The notes beneath the pieces are model-generated. The model did not search any database. It saw only the letters and a list, made by a program, of their open reading frames with translations, and was not told the origin of the DNA. The position numbers and the translations under genes were made by a program. 64,000 nt of DNA from Collybiopsis luxurians FD-317 M1 (lineage: Eukaryota > Basidiomycota > Agaricomycetes > Agaricales > Omphalotaceae). The stretch is from NCBI GenBank assembly GCA_000827265.1, contig KN834792.1, forward strand, positions 124,001-188,000, in the 5' to 3' direction. Shown here one piece after another: positions 45,696-57,386 of the stretch; the stretch's first letter is position 1; every line of letters starts with the position of its first letter.

Positions 45696-46211
45696 CACAG
45701 GGCCCATGTTACAGCAATTTCTCGTATTTACGGAAAACTAATTGTGAACAAACGCTAGACACCTTCCTGCAAAGGCAATTTCAGCATATGTTCATATTAG
45801 ACCTTATTAGCCACGCGTTACAGAAAAAAAAACTGACTCAAAATTTGACCTGCCTTGAAATAAAAAACAAACGACAAATGGAACGTTCGTTTGTCGCCGG
45901 ATTAGGTGCGACCTATACCTCGAGAGTAACTACTTAACTCTGGGCCGGAACTTGCCGCCAGTATAGTTTTCTAATAGTTTTCCAACAGCTGGCCTTCCAG
46001 TTGATGTTCTCACAGCTGAGAAGTCGATCGGCTTCGGTCAAGGGCTTCCCAAAATACCTAAAGGAATGGAGCTCCAATTTCTCGACTCAAATTTTAGCTG
46101 AAAAACGTAATGTCTTGAAACGAAAAAAAACCATCGTTTTGTAACGCCTGGCTAATAAGATCTAATGGGTTTTTCGTAAGTTGAACAACTTACCGTTATT
46201 TGCGCCTTGTG
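45696..46211. mobile_element. Insertion of 516 bp present only in unit 1
   Basis: Unit 2 reads GATGCTAGTCCAAGATGA uninterrupted, while unit 1 has GATGCTAG, then this segment, then TAATCCAAGATGA. The ends are CACAGGGCCC and, complemented, CACAAGGCGC, an imperfect inverted pair. Inside, TTAGACCTTATTAGCC at about 45797 recurs inverted as GGCTAATAAGATCTAA at about 46150. A non-autonomous DNA transposon is the best fit. Confidence 0.6.
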
Positions 46212-47355
46212 TAATCCAAGATGATTATCGCGCAACAGAAAAAAACCGGGACGGAGCCAGCCAGGTGGGTTGTCTGAATCATCAAGCTCGGCCAGGTAGT
46301 CTATGCGACATCGCATTTCGTGCACCAGTTACTTACAGGCCATTCAGGCCATTACATGTAACGTGCCATGGTCTAGCCTATGGATGCGTATTATCACAGG
46401 GTATCCCCAACAGCTGGCCAGGACCATGAGCAGTCAGTACCGTCCACTACGTTTAGCATAATTTTCAAAAAACGCGCCTTATTGATTGTGTTTACCACCT
46501 ACTATGTAATTTACTCCACGAGAATGCCGCCAAATGTACGAGTACAGTAAGCAGTTGCCCTAGCATCGGTGGAGCAATGAATAGTATGTTTGTTTGGGCG
46601 CTTTTTTCGAATAAGTATTCTACATCCAAAATTATCGAGTACATATGTACCACCGCTCAACGCGGCACAGTGCCAAGTTCAACAAAGTTCCGTAAAACTT
46701 GAATCTCAAATCTCAAACTCTCTATACAAATTCCTTGTCCTATGCCGTGAGTTTGAACTCAAGAGGTGGTTAAGATTCAGATCGGGGATACTACAAGACT
46801 CGCGCGGAAAGACCCCTCCCCCTTCCTAATACATTATCAATATGCTTCTGGCGCTTAACTCGTTTCAAGTGCTTAACTTGTTTCTGGCAATTAACTCATT
46901 CCCTGTCAACCACTTTCGAACCATGTTAATTAGTCGTTCGATACCACTTCAAATTGTACTTATCTGGCTCTTGGTGGTACATCTGTAGCCTAAATCCATC
47001 ATTAGACCTTTGACCAATCCGACATCCTGTACACCGGTTATTCCGGTGGCAACTTCACCGAAATGATGGTGTTGCCACGCAAGTCTGGCTGTATCCGGTC
47101 TGACCTCTTGTTCGAACTCAAACGCCACATCCCAGACAAAAAAAAAAGCACAGTTCAGCTCCCCGGCATCCCCAGATCCCCAGTCCAGTCCGGACCACAC
47201 AACCACAGGGCCAACCTCCTCCCACCCTAGAACGAGTATTTACACTACTTACACCCTCCCCTCACTGTGGCACTTTCGGCATCAGCATCGGCATTCAATC
47301 AACGATCAAAAATAGAAAATAAATCACATTCAAACATCAGATATACATACTCGAG

Positions 47356-47807
47356 TACTATCAATGTCCCAGAGTTGCAACCGAAAATGTCGGTATAAAA
47401 AAACTTTTGCATTTTGAAGCGGATGAGCTCCATTTTTTCCACATATTGTAAACATATCCTAAGCTTTAATTTAACTAAATTTGAGGATGTTAGAATGGCT
47501 CCAAGTATAGCCAACGCGAAGCCAGTTTGAAGTGGCGGGAGTTGCAATCCGGTCCGGCGATCCGAAGTGTCGAGTTTTTGAACAGTCTAAGTATGAGCCG
47601 GCTTCGAAAAGTGACCTGCAACTGGAGTTTCAATACTTCTAAAAAACCCTGAATGTTTTTCTTGTAGTATTTCGCAAGATGAAGCTGATAGGCTTCTTGC
47701 ATACTTGCATAAGAGCTTATATTAAAAATTTGAAGTCCACTGGATCAGAATTGCACTCAAACAAAATAATTTTTTGGCCCAATTACAACTCTGGGACATT
47801 GATAGTA
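47356..47807. mobile_element. MITE-like insertion of 452 bp present only in unit 1
   Basis: The terminal inverted repeats TACTATCAATGTCCCAGAGT (47356) and its complement ending at 47807 are about 24 bases with one mismatch. Unit 2 at about 52750-52775 lacks the element, so it provides an empty site. A TA-type target duplication (TA at both flanks) is plausible. No coding capacity. Confidence 0.75.
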
Positions 47808-47820
47808 TATCCGTCAAAGT

Positions 47821-47849
47821 AGATAGATAGATAGATAGATAGATAGATA
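47821..47849. repeat. GATA microsatellite
   Basis: About seven tandem AGAT units. The matching site in unit 2 (52783-52802) has about five. Confidence 0.9.
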
Positions 47850-48339
47850 TCAACAGATAGATTACCTACTCCCAAAGTAGATACCTAATACCTAATACCT
47901 AAAGACACCCGATGCCCACCACCCAGACAACGACTTATCGAGGTACAAGTACGCATACGAGTACGAGTACGAGGCGAGAACGAGTATGAATACTCAGTTG
48001 CAGGCTATAGCCAAGTTTAACTAACTGAGCAAAACCAGGTGAGGAGAGGCGAGAAACCGGGGGGGGGGCAGGTAAAGAAAAGGGTATATACACAAACAAA
48101 CAAGTACAGGAAATAACAACCCAGCTGCAAGTTAATGTGTATCTGTGTGCGTGTGCGTGTGCGCATGCGCGTAGGGGAGACTATCAAGATTGGAATGATC
48201 ACTGAGGACCGGCAGATTCAAGTAAAAAAGTAGTAGATGGGGGGAGCAGAGGAGGAGGAGGAAGCGGCGGAAAGGCCTCGAGGCAAGCCAGGCTGGGGGG
48301 CCCTCGAAAAAAAGGCTACCAAGTATATAAGAGTCCGCG

Positions 48340-48574
48340 TCTGCGTCAAATCTACGCTCAATGGACTGAACGACGTATGAAGAATGCAGGATGGGGTGAG
48401 AATTTCGGGTTCCTGATTAGAGTCCGGGGCAGCAATGGTTGACGTTGAGTGCGACTCTGCTTGAAAATCGGTATGGCTGAAAGGCATTATCAGGGGCTCA
48501 GTGAACTTTGGAAACAGATCGTCGAGGTCGTAGAGATTTCCGTTTCGAGAGACAGCGGAGCTTTGTACGTTCAT
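48340..48574 (-). pseudogene. Truncated copy of the 42112-42742 hypothetical gene
   Basis: The ATG at 48574 reads MNVQSSAVSRNGNLYDLDDL and follows its parent for about 75 codons (to CILHTSFSPLSVD). It then crosses the duplication joint into unrelated sequence and loses the coiled-coil exon. It is a by-product of the tandem duplication and probably not functional. Confidence 0.75.
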
Positions 48575-48994
48575 GATGATAAGGTTGGTGAGTACATTGT
48601 GGGGTGAATGATTGAGGACTGTACCTTCTGGGGAGGGGGAGGGGCTTTTTGTAGTATTTTCTCCCCGAATATTCAGGCGGGCAAACTACAATAGCCACAA
48701 TGCAATGGCCTTGATGAGCTCTAGTTGTCAGGTCAAAGGGACCAGAGCCACCATTTTTTTTTTGATCAGTGGCTCAGAGGACCGAGTGCATGAATGAATT
48801 TTGGGAAGACCAGCTTGTGATTTGAGTGGCAAATTCGACCGATGGAATTGCTGGGTTTCTTAGATTTATCAAGTAGCCATTCACTCGCCACATGACAGGA
48901 ATGACAGGAGTGGCCCGTTAGTTTGCATGTTCAATGAAATATACTGTCTTTGTGTATACTGTATGCATCGAATACGTACATTCCGTTTTGATTA

Positions 48995-50981
48995 TTACAC
49001 CGGACCTATAGCTATTACTTCCCTAATCTGGGAACTTTCCGATCTTCGTTGGAGAGACGAAGAATCTGTAAGAGTAATTATAGAATGTCTTCTGCGAACA
49101 GGAGTAGGCGATAGGTCAAGTTGCGTAAACATCCAGGGCGATCCCGGTGGAGCGACAGCAGCCAAATGCGAGGACTGGTCCTCGACGTGACTCCTCAAGC
49201 CGACGCGGACAGAAATCAACGTAGGTGCGAGTCCCTGCGGTGCGGTACATCAATACGTCGTTCTCGTAGACATATCCATGGAATCAAGGCTGGTTCACTC
49301 ACGACGAAGATAGATCCAAGGCAAGAATAATTCGGCGAAATACCTCGAGAAAACAACACCGCCTGTATGACAAGGTACGTGGGATGTATTATGCCAGACT
49401 CGATGCTACAATGGAGCATGAGCCTCGATTAGAAAAATGTTTGACTCAGCATACATTATAGCTAGGGTCCTCTTATACCAACGAGCCGCGTCTCGACGCA
49501 GCTCGTAACTGGTCTCCTTTCTAGTAACCCGCGAGATGTACCATACTCGACCAGCTGATATTATATGACGCAAATCAGAAATTTGGCAGGAAGGATGATT
49601 GAAAATCCAGAAGAGCTTTGGCGTACGTACCTATTGCAATTGTCATCGAAGCACTTGCGAGAGCGTTAACTCCCCAAAAGTACGGATCNNNNNNNNNNNN
49701 NNNNNNNNAATACGTCGTTCTCGTAGACATATCCATGGAATCAAGGCTGGTTCACTCACGACGAAGATAGATCCAAGGCAAGAATAATTCGGCGAAATAC
49801 CTCGAGAAAACAACACCGCCTGTATGACAAGGTACGTGGGATGTATTATGCCAGACTCGATGCTACAATGGAGCATGAGCCTCGATTAGAAAAATGTTTG
49901 ACTCAGCATACATTATAGCTAGGGTCCTCTTATACCAACGAGCCGCGTCTCGACGCAGCTCGTAACTGGTCTCCTTTCTAGTAACCCGCGAGATGTACCA
50001 TACTCGACCAGCTGATATTATATGACGCAAATCAGAAATTTGGCAGGAAGGATGATTGAAAATCCAGAAGAGCTTTGGCGTACGTACCTATTGCAATTGT
50101 CATCGAAGCACTTGCGAGAGCGTTAACTCCCCAAAAGTACGGATCGGCGACGTCGCAGAATCTGGAAAACCTCCGCGAATGAGCCACCAACTTCCAGATC
50201 TGACAAACAGTCCCCAGGATATTTGACACTGCCAAAACCAGTCCTCGAAGTTAGTGGTCCATAAGAAGCCAGATTGGAAATGGGATGAACGGTGTAAAGT
50301 GATTCCTTACCCTTCCCTAAAGAAAAGGCTAAAAGGATTGGCAAAAATACAATCTTTCGAAATCCCCATATTGCATATACTCTATAGAGCTGTAATTTCT
50401 TTCCATTGGTTCAAAATCTTGGAGTAAGCAAAGGTTCAAATACCAGAACCGAATCGCTTAATATACTAGATCGCACGGTAACCAGAAATACTGAGCGTCT
50501 CCGAGTCGGAACGGTCACAGAACTCACTCGGAAATAGCGAGAGTGACATCATCAATAACCCTAGAAGCATTCCAAATCACCACCAATGCCTCTTTGCGAC
50601 AAGTCACGAGCAACTCACTGTCCAGCAACCATCCATGGTTGTTCTTTGTAAGGAATCATGATTGCGTATGCCTCGACCACCAGATCATGTGCGATATTTA
50701 CAGTTGTGAGGAGGAAGAGAATTATGATTGCTGGAAAGATAAACCTTCTCACTGAGGGAGTATGGAATCTCCGAGGAAGAATCCACACTGCGATACCGAA
50801 AAGCACGATATATGCTCCTGCAGAACGGAATGGTAAGTAAGATACCTCGATGAACGACTTCCCCACCGTAACATATACATTCAACCTGCGAATCATAATC
50901 ACCGCAGGCTCAATGAGTTTTCTAGTGACTGACCATTACTATGATTATTCGAGGAAGAACGTAGCCCAAAGAAATAGACAT
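48995..50981 (-). CDS. Seven-helix membrane protein, copy 2 (model interrupted by assembly gap)
   Basis: Paralogue of the gene at 43229-44687. The start MSISLGYVLPRIIIVMVECI is at 50981. The helices match: AYIVLFGIAVWILPRRF, FIFPAIIILFLLTTVNIAHD, NASRVIDDVTLAIS, DPYFWGVNALASASMTIAIG, HPTYLVIQAVLFSRGISPNY and PTLISVRVGLRSHVEDQ. Two things differ. First, the 3' exons appear twice, on either side of the run of Ns at 49689-49708, because 49252-49688 equals 49709-50145; one copy should be removed to obtain the gene. Second, one extra base in the last exon shifts the C-terminus, replacing ...LFAEDIL with about 30 new residues ending at TAA 48995. The tail is cytosolic, so the protein may still work. 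Confidence 0.65.
49252..50145. other. Assembly gap with identical 437-base flanks
   Basis: Twenty Ns (49689-49708) are flanked on the left by 49252-49688 and on the right by 49709-50145, which read the same throughout as far as I compared. Unit 1 has this sequence once. This is what two overlapping contig ends look like when joined by a fixed-size gap instead of being merged. Confidence 0.92.
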
Positions 50982-53937
50982 TGATACGAGACTGAGAGCC
51001 GAAACTTATGACGCTAACTTGAGGGATCTCCGGTTCTTCTAGTGGAGTAAACGAGCAGGAGCGTTTCATACGCAGTACCAGGTCGGGCTCCCTTTAAGAC
51101 TTTTATGATCAGAGGGAATAACTCCGACTCAATGTTATGCATCACCAAACTGGCACAACTCATGAATTGGAACATTAGAGCTTACCCTACCTTTAGAAGG
51201 TTTATCCCTAGGTAACAAACCCGCGTATGTATAGTACATAGTGCAATGTCAAAGCAGTAATCATTGAAGATTGTCCGTTGATGTTGACAGATAGATAACC
51301 GCCCCGAAGCGGGAGTACTCGTGTTCTCTGTAGAGTAAGCCCGACAGATACCAGATGGATATGGGGCGTTTTCGCGTTGTTGCATGGCCGACGAGAGAGC
51401 ACAGGCGGGAGGCAAAACGCGTTGCAAGACAAGGAAAGTTTAGATGCCTAATTCGCCAAGTAGCGAGGTGGGAATCCATTGTCTGAACGAATATACCGAA
51501 AGAGGCCTGAAGAAGGGAAATGCATTACGCGGCCACCAGCATCCTTGGGTAGAAATTCTCGTAGTAAAATTATCCCTCCTGGAAGACATTAAAGATAGTC
51601 AGCATCGGGAAAGCATTTACCAAAGCCATTACCTGCGATCATTCCCTAGTTGTAGAACGGCTGCGATTACCGTAAGGACTTCATGAATCACAACGTCAGG
51701 CTATGTTGACCACGCTTGGATGCGGTGGAAGGATTCCGAGCATCCATTGTTGGTTTACTTGGACGAACGGCCGGGGTGATTATCGGACAGGTTGCTTGTT
51801 TCACGGATAGAGCTTCCATACAATAACGAGTTGGCGATGCTAGTCCAAGATGACTATCGCAAAAACCGGGGCGGAGTCAGCTCGGAGTCAGCTAGGTGGC
51901 TTGTCTGAGTCATCAAGCTCGACCAGGTGGTCTACGCGATATCGCGTTTCGTGCATTAGCTACAGTAACTGAGCAAGCAGTGCATCTGTGGAGCAATGAA
52001 TACTAAGATTAAGGTGCGTTTTCGAAACCTATGAGTTACCCCAAGATGAAAATCCTAGAATGAGGGCGTGTTTTGTCTGAACCTGTATATGGCCATTGTT
52101 TTCCCACGCTTCAAATAGGACCTCTCCGACATCCTTTCCAGGAACATGCTCAAGACCCTTCATGAAACTCTGTGACTTTTAATCCAACTCAACTATTGTT
52201 ATAATATTGTATGAGGACCTCCAAATCTGGCCCAGTTTTGTCCGAACGTAGTTTGGGCTTCCCTGGTCCCGACTGTGGCGGGTGTTTTGTCCGAACCTGA
52301 CTCCGTTATTTTCAGATTTCAGAGGGGTGTTTTGTCCAAACTCGGATACCTCATTTGGCAAGGTCCTAACATATGCATGCTACTTACAAAATTATTACAT
52401 ACCACCAGGTCAACGACCTCCGCTCAATGCGGTAGTACAGTGCCAAGCTCAACCAAGTTCCGTCAAATTTCACCAAGTATAAATTCAAACATCTCAAGCC
52501 TCAAATCTCAAACTCGAAGTAGCCGCTATAATGTAAATCTGCCGCGAGTCAACCGGCGAACTGAACTCAAACGCCACCGAAGAAAAAAAGAAAAAAGCAC
52601 AGTCCAAGTCCCAAGCATCCCCAGATCCCCAGTCCAATCAGCCCCGACCAACAACCTCCCCTTACCGTGGCATTTTCGGCATCAGCATCGGCATTCGATC
52701 AATAATCAAAAATAGAAAATAAATCACATTCCGATATCAGATACTTTAAGTAGTACTCGAAGTACTGTGTATCCGTCAGAGAAGATAGATAGATAGATAG
52801 ATATCAACAGATAGATTACCTACTACCTAAAGACACCCCGATGCTCACCACCCAGATAACGACTCACCCAAGTACGCATACACATACGAGTACAAGAACG
52901 AGAGCGTGAGCGAGAACGAGTATTTATACCCAGCTGTAGGCTATAGCCAAGTTTAACACAGCCAAGCTTAACTGACTGAGTAAAAATCCAGCAAAACCAG
53001 GTGAGCAGAGGCGAGAAAGGGGGGGCCAGGAAAAGAAAAGGGTATATACACAAACAAACAAGTACAGGAAATAACAACCCAGCTGCAAGTTAATGTGTAT
53101 CTGTGTGCATGTGCGCGTGCGCGTAGGAGAGACTATCAAGATTGGAGTGATCACTGAGGACCAGCAGAGTCAAGTTAAAAAGTAGTAGATGGGGGGAGCA
53201 GGGGAGGGGTAGAGAAAAGACCTCGAGGCAAGCCAGGCCGGGGGGCCCTCGAAAGAAAAGCTATCAAGTATAATGATAAAGAGAAGACCAAAATCGACAC
53301 CGACACCGACACCGGGACGAGAAATAAGTACTTGTCCCCACATCAACACGCACAGACACACACACATAATCATCATCATAAGGAAAGAAGGGTAGGTAAA
53401 AAGGTAGGCAGGCAGGCAGACTAGACAAGGTTGAGCGATAGAGTGATTTAAAGTGATACAAGAATAGAAAATAGGGGATAAACAAATATTGATTGTCAAG
53501 AAAAAATGATTTTTCAGTTGAATCCCTTGTAACGACAGGACACGGCGCGCGTTGAGTTTGGCCTCACACCGTAGAGTAGAAGGAGAACAGAGAAGAGGTG
53601 AGAGGGATTGAGGAAGAGATTTGGACAGTAACAATGAAGGGAAGGGAAAGATACTGAGGAGAGAGGGAGGAAGGGGGAGGAAGTGGGGAGGAAGTGAGGA
53701 GGAGAAGGACGGACCAAAGAACGGACGCCGTCACTCTTACGTGACGAAACGAGAAGGACGTCCAGCCAGACGACATTCTCGACTAGCAAAACCCTATAAC
53801 GAGGCGGACGACGGGATTCCCCGGACCGACGGACGACAGTCCCGACCGAATAAATCCCATCGCCGACCTTGTCAAAAGCTTCCACAAGAAAAAAATCATC
53901 CATTCTTCATTTCATCCATCTTTACAATTCCACCCTC
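50982..53937. other. Intergenic stretch spanning the right duplication joint
   Basis: No gene seen. It contains four TTTTGTCYRAAC motifs (about 52074-52340), a GATA microsatellite (52783-52802), the right duplication joint near 53270, and the 3' flank of the next gene. Confidence 0.5.
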
Positions 53938-55992
53938 TCAAATAGCATGACCATGACCATGCCCATCCTCACTCCCCTCATTCAAAACACTCGCCCGGCC
54001 CAAAGGCGAAGGATTCGATACATTGGGCGTCGCTGCTCTCGATCCCTTCTTGCTCTTAGCATATGCCCTCAACATATCATCGGGGCTAGCCTCATTCCTA
54101 GGCGGGGCCATACCGGTATACGAGGAGGTGACCGAAGCGGTGGGTGAAGCCGGAGAAAGTTCCGCACTGGCCATCACAGGGGACTGGGGTAACACCGCGC
54201 CGGAGAGGGAAGGCATCGGGAACGAAGGGAAGGAGCTTTGTTGAGGGGAAGGTGAAGTCGAGAAGAGAGTCTCAGACGTGATCGCGTAAGGGTACTGCGT
54301 AAAGTAGCCTTCTTCTTGTTCTTGGGCACGCATCACTAGAACAATGTTGGCATCAAAGAGGAAAAAGAAACTATATTTACTTACTGCTCAAAGCAGGACC
54401 AACATCCGCATCTGCCGAATAATCAAAGCTAGCCTTGGGCTGCTCAGAATCAAAGCTCTTCTGACGCATACTAATCCTCCTCTTAATATCCTCCGTCGTA
54501 AGCGCAACAGGTCCCTGAGTCTGAGTGGGCGACATGACACCTGCATCCGACGACGTACGAGAGGTATCCGATTCCGGAGTATAATCCTCTCCATAGACCT
54601 CATCAAACCTAGACATGCGAGACATCCTCGAAGCATCCTGGGATCCAGAACCAAGAGAAGAAGACGACACATTCATATGAGACGTGCGCAGATGACCGAG
54701 TCCTACTCCGCTCCCAATCGTTCCAGAGATATTGGCATTCGAATTGAGCATGTAGAATTGAGAAGCCCTTTCGGCGGCGCCTTCCGGCATCGGAGGCATC
54801 TCGCCTTCTGCGTAGTGGAACGCTCTGCTTCCGCGAGAGGATTGAGAGTAGGTCGAGCGACGGGTACCGGTGGTATCGATCGAGGGGCGTTCGCGTTCGT
54901 AGATGGAACGACGAGATTCGCCAGAGGGACGGCCAGGAATCGTAGGCTCAGCGGCAAAGGAGACGCGGGAAACTCGGGCGGCGGCGGCGGCATTGCTGTA
55001 GGCGGACGAACGAAGACCGGGACGCAAGTGTGAGACAGGGTTGATACCTGTTTCGGGCAAGACGGCAGGGACGGGCATACTGACGATGGGATTGACAGTC
55101 GGATCATCTTGGCCGGGAATAAAGAAGCCTCCGACACCACCTCCGGGAGCCTGGACACCCATTCCGGCGAGATTGATACCCATGTTCGCCTGGGACATAG
55201 ACAAGCGGGAATCATTCTCCATTGCCATTGATGCACGGATAGCCATGGAGGTGCGGATAGCAGCCTGGGCGCCGGCTGCAGTGGTAGATTGCCAGTCGGC
55301 GGAGACAACGGACATACGCCTGTCGAGTTTTTCAGAGAACATTTGGCTCTTGGCTCTACCCCTGGTTCTAGAACGTCTAAGCCAAAGGAAGGCGCCGATG
55401 GCGGCGACAACGAGGAGGGGCATGATTACGGCAGCAGCGACTTTACCTCCGGACAAGTGAGATGAGGAGGAAGTGGAAGCGGAAGCCGCCTTAACATTGG
55501 TGATTTGATCTGAGGTACTCGACAAGCTGGTCTGGGCAGAGGCAGGAACACCGGAGCTGGGTGTTGTGTAGGTTGCGGTGAAAACTGGACCGGCGGGGAG
55601 AGTAGCAAGGAAGGGAGCGTCTCCACTTTGGATGATAAGCAGCTGTAGTTGTTCCGATGAACTAGAATTCCACCAGCGTGGCATCAATGTAGCTTCATAG
55701 GAACCCTTTGTATAATCGACATTCTCCCACAGATGAAGACGGGGAGAAGCAGCGGCAGGAGCATAAAGGTAGATGTCGACTAGATTTTCAGCGGGGGTAA
55801 TGCAGGAAGTCTCCCAAGTAATATTGAGAGGCTTCAATGAGTCAATAGTAGCACCAGAAGTTGGATTCGTGTAAAATCCTCCTGTTAGGCAGTCTAAAAG
55901 CGAATTGATAAGTAAAAAAAACTAGAGTAAAATGAGAAATCACGGACTGCTACTGGCTCGTTTACTCTTTGCAGCATTAGCGGCGCTGGCAT
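53938..55992 (-). CDS. Single-pass membrane protein with extracellular beta-domain-like region
   Basis: The N-terminal part after the first intron reads CLTGGFYTNPTSGATIDSLK and ITWETSCITPAEN...DIYLYAP, a compact region rich in Trp, Thr and Tyr that looks extracellular. A Ser/Thr stalk follows, then one transmembrane helix (KVAAAVIMPLLVVAAIGAFL with LRRSRTRGR as stop-transfer). The cytosolic tail of about 400 residues is Ser/Arg-rich with low-complexity runs. A 49-nt intron near 54350 joins PALS to MMRAQEQEEGYFTQYPYAIT and the protein ends at the TGA at 53938. The topology recalls fungal wall-stress sensors and similar Ser-rich membrane proteins of mushrooms. The first exon from the ATG at 55992 encodes only MPAPLMLQRVNEPVAV, which is not a good signal peptide, so the true start may be elsewhere. 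Confidence 0.68.
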
Positions 55993-56391
55993 GGCCTAGT
56001 CGGAACTTTTGGAAACCCATTCAGTAAAAGACGGAAAGTTAGAAGAACAAAAGGAATGGCAGGGGGTGAATGACCGTCGTGAGTCGCCCAACTGAGGACG
56101 AGGGGGAAGGGGAAAGGGTTGAGCGTGGGAAAAAACCCAACAATGTCCATCAACGTTTCACCGTTGTGCCAAGAAAAGGGCTAAGTTTCCTTATTCGGAA
56201 GCTATCATCGACGCCCGTTGTAACTTGTCAGAGTTGACCTGACGCGTCAGATACGATGACCACCTGTTTTTCAGAGGCCAGCAGCGTCGAGAGTCTATCT
56301 GGAAAGTATCTGAATCCTAAGCGATATGTGCTAGCCGACGACCAACACGTGCCAGTGCCACTCGCCACTCTCCACTCTCACTCAGCCACCC
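55993..56391. other. Divergent intergenic region
   Basis: The stretch separates the membrane-protein and MYND-finger genes. No other feature was seen. Confidence 0.5.
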
Positions 56392-57316
56392 ATGCCACTC
56401 AGTAGAGTCGACCCTATGCTAGGCGTATGCTTCGCCGAAGATAGCCCTGAACGAGATTGCGCGTACCCAGCATGCCCCAGAAAACCATCTGGCTACACCG
56501 GACGCAAATTGAAAGTGTGCGCAAAATGTAAACAGGTACGATACTGCGTAAGTGTCCAAGTCTTGGATTCCGAATCGATTCGTCTGGATTAAACCCAAAT
56601 TCTCATTCAGAGTAAAGAATGCCAGAAACAACACTGGCCAGAGCATAAAGATAACTGCAGAGAATATCAAGTCGTGGTGAACTACTACGGCTGGATGACG
56701 GTAAGCAAAGTGAGAAGCTGGAAATCAGGGATCATCTCTATATCACTGTACTTGACAGGAATACGACTGGCTCTTACGCTGGGTAGCCGCGGAAGCTCTA
56801 CGCACGCACACAACCGACGATATCCTCTACAACATCATCGAAATCTACCTCGCCTATTCAGACAGAGCCCCCGCCCGCCTCGGTCCCATCCCCTCCCCAT
56901 TCTACATCGTCTTGTCCAAAGTCACTCCACTCAACTCTTCCAGCGATAGCAGCAGTATCGTCTTTTCAAACATCGCCACACCAAACGCCCTCCAGAAATC
57001 CAGAGAAATACGCGCCGGAGGAGGGCAGGGACGCGCTTTTTTCGTGTTCAAATTCATCGAAGACTTTTTCAGCAAGCCGATGAATGTCAACACATTGTGT
57101 AGACCTTGGACCATTGACTTGACGAATCCTCCCAATCCGGGGTACAAGTACTCTTTGGGGTGGCAGGGTTTGTTTGCTGGGATTGTGAATGGCAAGATTT
57201 CGCTTGATGATCTCGGTAGGAATGTCGAAAAACGGCCGGCTCTTACCGACGCGGACATGGAGGAGGATTTTATGGATGATCTTGTTGACGGTTTGAACGA
57301 TATTAGCATGTCTTGA
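56392..57316 (+). CDS. MYND-type zinc-finger protein
   Basis: Three exons, 56392-56547, 56611-56700 and 56759-57316, giving about 268 residues. The MYND finger near residues 23-72 reads CAYPACPRKPSGYTG, CAKCKQVRYC and, across the first intron, SKECQKQHWPEHKDNC, with the expected Cys and His ligands. The remaining 190 residues contain EYDWLLRWVAAEALR, FSNIATPNALQKSREIRAGG, FFVFKFIEDFFS and YKYSLGWQGLFAGIV, with an acidic end. The protein lacks the SET domain seen in SMYD methyltransferases, so it is a MYND-only adaptor type. MYND fingers bind proline-rich partners. Mushroom genomes contain many such proteins with no known role. Structure is secure, function is not. Confidence 0.85.
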
Positions 57317-57386
57317 AACGAATATTTAGCAACTCTTGTATATACGAATCGCTTGCTGTATGCACTGTACTTTTGAGATCTAGGCA

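Larger units (their letters stand above)
44688..48217. other. Long intergenic stretch with insertions, no gene seen
   Basis: About 3.5 kb. It is collinear with 50982-53150 except for two insertion elements (listed separately) and smaller indels. No open frame has motifs or consistent splice sites. A GATA microsatellite sits at 47821-47849. Confidence 0.5.
42494..48331. repeat. Large tandem segmental duplication, unit 1
   Basis: Direct copy of 48332-53270. Left joint: AGAGTCCGC at 42494 and 48332, inside the hypothetical gene. Right joint: the GGGGGGCCCTCGAAA...AAGTATA string at about 48295-48330 recurs at 53240-53273. The unit carries one seven-helix gene and two insertions (45696-46211 and 47356-47807) that unit 2 lacks. 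Confidence 0.85.
48332..53270. repeat. Large tandem segmental duplication, unit 2
   Basis: Direct copy of 42494-48331 including the membrane-protein gene. It is shorter because it lacks two insertions, although a 457-base assembly duplication around the N gap inflates it. It has an extra stretch near 52020-52390 not seen in unit 1. Confidence 0.85.

Noticed and set aside
49709..50145. A true tandem exon duplication in membrane-protein copy 2
   Set aside because: The repeat is indistinguishable from its partner over 437 bases and abuts a run of Ns, whereas the true paralogue has the exons once; assembly overlap explains it better.
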